9,530 nt of DNA from Methanobrevibacter sp. (GTDB lineage: Archaea; Methanobacteriota; Methanobacteria; Methanobacteriales; Methanobacteriaceae): positions 1 through 9,530 of the forward strand of contig JADLKP010000069.1 in NCBI GenBank assembly GCA_016838945.1, in the 5' to 3' direction. Both the position numbers and the translations under genes were made by a program. Of the stretch, positions 1-8,200 are shown piece after piece. The notes beneath the pieces are model-generated. The model saw only the letters and a program-made list of their open reading frames with translations, had not been told where the DNA came from and did not search any database. Numbering within the stretch: position 1 is the stretch's first letter; each line of letters opens with the position of its first letter.

Positions 1-510
1 AACACCATTGAACTCTAAACCTTGACTGAAATCAACATCAGTAACAACAACATCAGATAAATTGCAGTCACCAGTGTTAGTGACAACAACTTTAAAGCTG
101 GTAGTATTACCGACATAAGTCACATTGTCAACAGTGATTTTCTGAACAGTCATGGCTGGTCCGTAAGCGGTTGTGTTGTTAGTTCCGTTGGTTTCATTAG
201 ATTCGTTAGAACCTGCAGTAACATTGTTTACTAAAACACCAGTACCGATAACAGTAAAGTTAACAGTGAAATTAGCTGATTGGCCAACTTCAAGAATACC
301 ATCATAGAACCATTTACCATCAGTATAATTCCATTTATGCTCAGTACTATTCTCATATCCAACATACTGTAAACCAGTATGGTCATAATCATCATCAACA
401 ACGTAAACACCAGTCAAGTTGCAATCACCAGTGTTGGTAACAACAATAATAAAGCTGGTATTGTTTCCTACGAATACAACTTTATCTACACTGATTTTTT
501 GTACAGTCAT
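1..510 (-). CDS. Out-of-frame 3' continuation of the adhesin gene (DUF11 repeats), partial at window edge
   Basis: Open frame of 170 codons that begins at the ATG (508-510) of an MTVQK repeat junction and runs to the left edge without a stop. It encodes one full 119-residue DUF11 repeat and the first 51 residues of the next (starting at 153). It is the natural continuation of the adhesin: restoring one base near 512 fuses the two. Its ATG overlaps the upstream TGA as ATGA, the arrangement used in translational coupling, but no Shine-Dalgarno precedes it and it has no signal peptide, so an independent gene is unlikely. These repeats are more diverged than the ones upstream (for example DDDYDHTGLQYVGYENSTEH against DDDYNRTGLSYIGYENSTDY). 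It is best read as the broken 3' part of the same gene; any C-terminal anchor would lie beyond position 1. Confidence 0.8.
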   Translation of the reverse strand, partial: MTVQKISVDKVVFVGNNTSFIIVVTNTGDCNLTGVYVVDDDYDHTGLQYVGYENSTEHKWNYTDGKWFYDGILEVGQSANFTVNFTVIGTGVLVNNVTAGSNESNETNGTNNTTAYGPAMTVQKITVDNVTYVGNTTSFKVVVTNTGDCNLSDVVVTDVDFSQGLEFNGV

Positions 511-2294
511 GTAGGAGCATAAGCAGTAGTGTTATTAGTACCGTTAGTTTCATTAGATTCGTTAGAACCTGCAGTAACATTATTTACTAAAACACCAGTA
601 CCGATAACAGTAAAGTTAACAGTGAAATTAGCAGATTGGCCAACTTCAAGAACACCATCATAGAACCATTTACCATCAGTATAATTCCATTTATAATCAG
701 TACTATTCTCATAACCAATATAACTTAAACCAGTACGGTTGTAGTCATCATCAACAACATAAACACCAGTTAAATTACAGTCACCAGTATTGGTAACAAC
801 AATAATGAAACTAGTATTGTTTCCTACGAATACAACTTTATCTACACTGATTTTTTGTACAGTCATGTTAGGAGCATAAGCAGTAGTGTTATTAGTACCA
901 TTGGTTTCATTAGATTCGTTAGAACCTGCAGTAACATTATTTACTAAAACACCAGTACCGATAACAGTAAAGTTAACAGTGAAATTAGCAGATTGGCCAA
1001 CTTCAAGAACACCATCATAGAACCATTTACCATCAGTATAATTCCATTTATAATCAGTACTATTCTCATAACCAATATAACTTAAACCAGTACGGTTGTA
1101 GTCATCATCAACAACATAAACACCAGTTAAATTACAGTCACCAGTATTGGTAACAACAATAATGAAACTAGTATTGTTTCCTACGAATACAACTTTATCT
1201 ACACTGATTTTTTGTACAGTCATGTTAGGAGCATAAGCAGTAGTGTTATTAGTACCATTGGTTTCATTAGATTCGTTAGAACCTGCAGTAACATTATTTA
1301 CTAAAACACCAGTACCGATAACAGTAAAGTTAACAGTGAAATTAGCAGATTGGCCAACTTCAAGAACACCATCATAGAACCATTTACCATCAGTATAATT
1401 CCATTTATAATCAGTACTATTCTCATAACCAATATAACTTAAACCAGTACGGTTGTAGTCATCATCAACAACATAAACACCAGTTAAATTACAGTCACCA
1501 GTATTGGTAACAACAATAATGAAACTAGTATTGTTTCCTACGAATACAACTTTATCTACACTGATTTTTTGTACAGTCATGTTAGGAGCATAAGCAGTAG
1601 TGTTATTAGTACCATTGGTTTCATTAGATTCGTTAGAACCTGCAGTAACATTATTTACTAAAACACCAGTACCGATAACAGTAAAGTTAACAGTGAAATT
1701 AGCAGATTGGCCAACTTCAAGAACACCATCATAGAACCATTTACCATCAGTATAATTCCATTTATAATCAGTACTATTCTCATAACCAATATAACTTAAA
1801 CCAGTACGGTTGTAGTCATCATCAACAACATAAACACCAGTTAAATTACAGTCACCAGTATTGGTAACAACAATAATGAAACTAGTATTGTTTCCTACGA
1901 ATACAACTTTATCTACACTGATTTTTTGTACAGTCATGTTAGGAGCATAAGCAGTAGTGTTATTAGTACCATTGGTTTCATTAGATTCGTTAGAACCTGC
2001 AGTAACATTATTTACTAAAACACCAGTACCGATAACAGTAAAGTTAACAGTGAAATTAGCAGATTGGCCAACTTCAAGAACACCATCATAGAACCATTTA
2101 CCATCAGTATAATTCCATTTATAATCAGTACTATTCTCATAACCAATATAACTTAAACCAGTACGGTTGTAGTCATCATCTACAACATAAACACCAGTCA
2201 AGTTGCAGTCACCAGTGTTGGTAACAACAATAATGAAACTGGTATTATTACCGACATAAGTCACATTGTCAACAGTAATTTTTTGTACAGTCAT
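1..2294 (-). repeat. Tandem 357-bp DUF11 repeats, central copies apparently identical
   Basis: Repeat junctions (ATG of MTVQK) fall at 2294, 1937, 1580, 1223, 866, 510 and 153. Spacing is 357 bp throughout except 356 bp between 866 and 510, where a base is missing. As read by eye, units 867-1223, 1224-1580 and 1581-1937 are identical, and perfect periodicity extends from about 547 to 2180. The first unit differs in its 5' third and the last two differ throughout. Each 119-residue unit is one DUF11 domain (GNNTSFIIVVTNTGDCNLTG to VGQSANFTVNFTVIGTGVLV) with a sequon-rich linker. In this family the array is a stalk of Ig-like domains. Confidence 0.95.
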
Positions 2295-5200
2295 ATTAGG
2301 CAAGAAAGCCTTAGTTTTGTTTGTTGCATTAGTTTCATTGGTTTCAGTGGAATTAGCAGTTACGTTGTTTACCAAAGTACCATTAGTGGTAACATTGAAG
2401 TAAACAGTAAAGCTTGCATTTTCACCTGCTGGAAGTGGATTATTTAAAGTCCAATATCCATTTCCATGATAAGTCCAATTATTATTTGGATCAGTCCAAA
2501 CATCATTGAATTCTAAACCATTGCTAAAGTCAGTATCAGTTACATTAACATTAGTCAATGTAGAACCTCCACTGTTAATAACAACAATAGTAAAACTGGT
2601 TTCATTGCCTACATAAACAAAGTCATCATTTGCTATTTTAATAACTTCTATAGAACTATCTGCGATAGCTTTAGTAGTATTGTTAGCAAAGTTGTTAGTG
2701 TAATTACGTTCGGGACTGTCTGTAGTAACATTCGCTAAATTAAGGTATTCTCCAGGCCTAGTTACATTAGTAACCAAATTCATTACAACACTTGAATCTT
2801 CAGTTAAATTACTGATAAATAAAGCAATCCTCTTTCCTTCGGAAGTGTCATTCATACTTAAAGTAATTTTAAATGGTTCAAATGTGTAGTGCTCTGGTTC
2901 CATACTAACAAAGTTAGGGCTTAATTCTTTATAATCAGGTTTTACAGTAGTGTTATTAGGGCCTAAGACAACTTTTTGAGGAGCCATAGTAATTAATTTA
3001 GGCTCTTGCTGAATTCCATTGACAATCCAATTGCCAGTACCTACATTATAACTTGCATTTTCATAAATCCAACTGTTACTTCCTTCATCAAAGTAGTATT
3101 GACCAAAGAGATCAGTAAAGTAGTCAGGATTGAAAGTGCTGTAAGTTACTTTATGGTCATCGCCATTGTCTAAGAAATAGAAAACATAATAATTCCAATT
3201 GCCACTATTCTCATTGTAACTAATGTTTCTGTAAACCCAATTACCACTTCCATCATAAGTAGCTTCACCAAAGATATCAGTGAAATACTCTGGTTTGAAA
3301 GAACCGTAAGTTATGTTTTGACCATTCCATTTGATGAGGTAATTGTTCCATGTTTCTTCAATTACATCATAGAAAAGGTCTTTGTAAACATAGGAATGAG
3401 TGCTTTCATCATAGACAACATCACCGAAACTATCAATGAAATAAGTCTCATTGAAAACACCGTAAACGTAATTGGTTCCATCGTATCTTAATGTGTGATA
3501 TGACCAATTACCAGTATCTTCATTATAGGTAATGTTTCTAAATACCCAAGTATGAGTACTTTCATCGTAATATGCTGGGCCTAATTCATCTAAGAAGTAG
3601 GATTCATTGAAACCACCATAGTTTATGGTTTTCCCATTTGCATAGAAAGTGTAATATGACCAATTTCCGGTAGCCTCATTATAGCTTAAGTTTTTATAAA
3701 TCCAAATGCTACTTCCTTCATTATGGCTGTAATCACCAAAGAGTGTAGAGAAGTAATCTGGATCGAAAACTGTATAAGTATAGTCCTTTCTGTTATATGT
3801 TAATATATTATAGGACCAGTTGCCGGTAACAGGGTCATATGCGATTTTATTGAATACCCATTTGCCGCTACGTTCATCATATCTTGCTTGACCGAATACA
3901 TCAATGAAATAGGTTTCATTGAAAATACTGTAGGTTACATTTTCGCCATTATAATCTAAATTATAATATGACCAATTTCCAGTGCCATTATTATAAGCTA
4001 TATGTACGAAATTATAAGCCTGAGTACTTGCATCATAAGTTACATCACCGAACATGTCAGTGAAATATGATGGGTTGAAGACATCGTATGTGAAAGTGTT
4101 GTTGCCTAAATTGACAACATAATAGGTCCATGTATTGGTGGAAGCATCATAAATAGCTGTTCCATTAATCCAAGTGTCACCGGTCTCATTGTATACGCTG
4201 TATGTCAAAGTATTGGTATTTATATCTAGAGTACCGTTTGTCCATAATGTTTTGTTTTCATCATAGAAACTAAATGTCAAATTGGTTAAATTAAGGCCGT
4301 TTGGCAATAAATCACTTATAGTAGTGTTTAAAGCATCGAATGGACCGTTGTTTACGGTAGTAACATTCCAATCCACTAAATCTGAAACATTACAGGTTTG
4401 ATTGCTAACAGTCTTATTGATTTCCAAATCAGTAGGACCTATTTTAAGAATGGTTAAATTATAAATCTCTTTATAATATGTATCTTCAGGGTGTGCAGCT
4501 TCTACATAGTATTTTCCAGGAGCTAAACCAGGAATAAGTTCAGTAACTGTACCCCAAATGTCAGATTTTAAACCAGTGAAGTTCAAATCTCTTCCATTTA
4601 TGTCTTTAGCGAGATTACCATTTTTATCTTTAACTAGAACATTTATGATTTGATTGTTCTCCAAATCATCTTGGTATAATAAATTACCGTTATCACTGTT
4701 TTCCACGCCCATTACAGGGTGAATAACTTCAGTTGGGTCTTTTCCATCATTTGTATTTCTTATAATTTCTTGTCCATCCACAGTTAGGAATGGATAAGTA
4801 ACATTTGTAAATCCAATATCATTGCTGCCACCATCGTTATAGATAGCATTAATAATATTGTCTCCTCCTATATGAGTAACACTTATATTGAATGCTTCAT
4901 TTTGAGAAAGCACAGTGTTGTTCTCAGGAGAAATATTTAAGAAATAGGAGTAAGCTTGGTTATCCACGAAATCAGAATCATGAATAAATACTCCAGTTGT
5001 TTTTTCAGAATATATAGCGGAACCGTTGATTGCTGTGTTGTTGTAGAAATTAGCTTGAATATCTACATTTGTAGCATCAGAAAGGTGGAAAGCTCCACCT
5101 AATCCCCTATTATTCTCTATTCTACCAGTAGCAGTATTTCCTATGAAAGTGGAGTTCTTGACAACTAAACCGTCACAGGAGTAAACAGCAGATGAACCAC

Positions 5201-8200
5201 CGTTTTGGGCTGTATTTTCAATGGAAGTGAGGTTTTCCACATATAAATTATTTCCATATACCCAGAAAGCTCCACCAGTAGTAGCTTCGTTATATGAAAT
5301 ATCATTGTCAGTGAAATTAACATCATCCCCTTGAACGAATACACCTCCACCACCAAGGAAAGCATAATTTTCCTGAATGGTGTTGTTGAAGAAAGTAATA
5401 TTCTCAGCTTGAGGATCATCATCACCACTGTCAACGGCTATAGCACCACCCATAGCAGCCATATTCTCTGTAAGGGTGTTGTTTATAAAGGCACCATCAT
5501 CCCCTAGAGACATGATTCCACCACCATAGGTAGCCATGTTATTGTCTAGAGTTGAATTTTCAAAGCGAGTATTTGAACCGTTTACCCAAATACCTCCACC
5601 TTGACCGTCAAGATACTCATGACCATCATCATATTCGCCATCATTTCCAACATTGTATGACATGGTGAGGTTTGTAAAGTTACAGTTGTCACCTACAACA
5701 GCAATTCCACCACCAAGGGTAGCTTCATTTTCTTCGAATTTTGAATTTGAGATTGTAGTGAAATTCATTTCATAAAGGTCGATTGCACCGCCTCTAAAAG
5801 CAGTGTTTCCGGTACATGTAATATTGTCAATTACCATACCTTCAATTTTATAACTGTGAATTGCACCACCTTGTGATTTACCACCTTTGGCATCACCTCT
5901 AGGAGCATATTCCCCTTTTGCCTCATTATCAGTAAAAATACAATCTTGTATACTTACAACAGAACTGAGGGTAGGGAAAACTGTACCATCGATAGTCATG
6001 TCAATACCACCACCGTTACCATCGAAAGCAGTATTTTGATCGAATGTACAGTCTTTTGCATTGACTGCTCCTCTAATTGCACCACCATAGGTTGCATTGT
6101 TATTGGTGAAATTAGTATTTGTTATTGTGGTTAATCCATCACAACACCAAAGTGCTCCTCCACCAAAAACAATTTCATCACTTGCAAATAACTTATTGTC
6201 GTTTGGATTTGCAGAGTTGTCTTCAAAAACACAATCGACAAATGTCCAGTTTGAATGGTGTTTTACAGCACCACCAGATTTATCTGCAGTGTTGTTAATG
6301 AAAGTTACATTAAGAATATTATGATTAACCTCAGTGTGACTTTCTGAATTGATTGCACCACCATTTCCGCCATCATAAGCAGGAATTCCATTACCTTCAT
6401 CATCAATATAGTAATGACCATTTTTGGTAGCGTGAGCATAATTGTCTTTAAAGACAGTATGTTCAATGTCGAAATCGTTATTATTACCACCTAATTGGAT
6501 AGCACCACCATCACCAGCATTGTTGCTGGTAAAGTTGGCAAAACGAACTTCATTTCCTACAGAATTGGAGTAGATAGCTCCACCACTTCTAGTAGCATTG
6601 TTATCTTCAAAGCTAGCGTTCTCGATAACTGTATGATCTCCTGTAGTACTGATTGCACCACCGTTAGGAGCAGTGTTTCCTGTGAAATTGGAATTGGTTA
6701 TAGTGGAATCCATACAATCTTCAGAAATGAAAATAGCTCCACCGGAACCCCATCCTTCACCAACACTGTTATTGGTGAAATCACAGTTATCAATGTTGGT
6801 ATCATACATAAACATACCAACGAAAATAGCTCCACCAGAATTTTTAGCGCTATTATTGGTGAAATTGGAATTGGTTATATTAGTGCCATCTTGGTAAGTA
6901 AAAATAGCACCACCACTATTTGCATTATTATCTGAAAAATTACACTCAGTTATTTGAGTGTTCTTACCTTCAACATAAATTGCTCCACCATCACCATTTG
7001 TAGCATTGTTATTGGTGAAGTTACAATTTTCGATTTTGGTATTTTCACCAGAAGTATATATTGCCGCAGAACGAATAGCTGTGTTGTTTTCAAAAATGCT
7101 GTCAGTAATTTTAGAGTTTTCACCTACAACTCTTAGTGTACCACCAAGTTGTCCTGAGACATTGTTATTTGTGAAATTAGAATTACTGACATGTCCAGTT
7201 CCTTGAATATCAACTATAATGTTTGTACCAGTATGGTTATCAAAAATACAGTCGAAGATTTCTGCATCAGAACCACTGAAAATAGCTCCGCCATCATTAT
7301 TAGTGAAATTAGATTTAGTTACTTTAGTATCTCCAACACTGTTAATACCAGCGAAAGCACCATTTTGAGCTTTGTTCTGGTCGAAAACAGTGTTATCAAC
7401 TTTAGTAGTGCTTCCACTATAAACTGCACCTAAATTAACACCACGATAACTGCCAGGGCCATTATTAGTGAAATTAGAATCCTTAATTTCAGTGTGTCCA
7501 GAACTGTAAATACCACCTAATCCATTGTTAGTGAAATTACAATTATCTACATTAGTTTCACCATTACTAATGAAAGTAGCAGTATTTTGTCCATTATGTC
7601 CTTCAACTTTAGAATTTCTAATTTTGGAATTTCCTCCACTGTAAACTGCTGCAACAGCTTGTTGATTATAACTGCCAACACCATTGTTTACAAAGTTGGT
7701 ATCAGTTATGTCAACACCTGAAGCACTGTAGATTCCACCAACAGCATTATTGGTGAAATTACAATTTTCTACTGTAGCAACACCATTAGTAATGACAGTA
7801 GCAGTATTCTGACCAAGATTGTTAACAATATTACAATCAGTCATTTTAGTGTCACCGCCACTATAGATAGCACCAGCAGTGTTTTGAGTGAAATTACAAT
7901 TGCTTAACTCAGTAACTCCAGAGCTGTAAACAGCACCGGCAGCATTAGCTTGATTTCCATTAAAATTGGAATTGCTAACTTTCAATTCATCACCATTGAA
8001 GTAAATAGCTCCCCCAGGACCATTTGATCCTTGGTTGTTGATGAAATTACAATTAGTGATAGTTGAAGTTCCACCATCTAAATAAACGGCACCAGAACTT
8101 TGAGCACTGTTACCAGTAAAATTACAATTTTCAATTAAGGTATTTGAACCAGAACGGAGTGCACCAATAGCATTTCCGGCACTGTTACCATTGAAATTAC

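Noticed and set aside
507..515. Programmed ribosomal frameshift at the repeat junction
   Set aside because: There is no slippery heptamer, and all sister junctions have the extra base, so a simple deletion or error explains it better.
547..2180. CRISPR array or other short-spaced repeat array
   Set aside because: The period is 357 bp, the whole period is coding and conserved, and there are no unique spacers.
5165..5434. Minus-strand ORF of 89 codons in another frame
   Set aside because: It lies wholly inside the adhesin reading frame and has no independent signal or domain.
5946..7433. Several plus-strand ORFs of 60-146 codons opposite the beta-helix
   Set aside because: They are shadows produced by the repetitive coding sequence; their products are repeats of each other (for example LLVKLE / IVIGEI) with no start signals.
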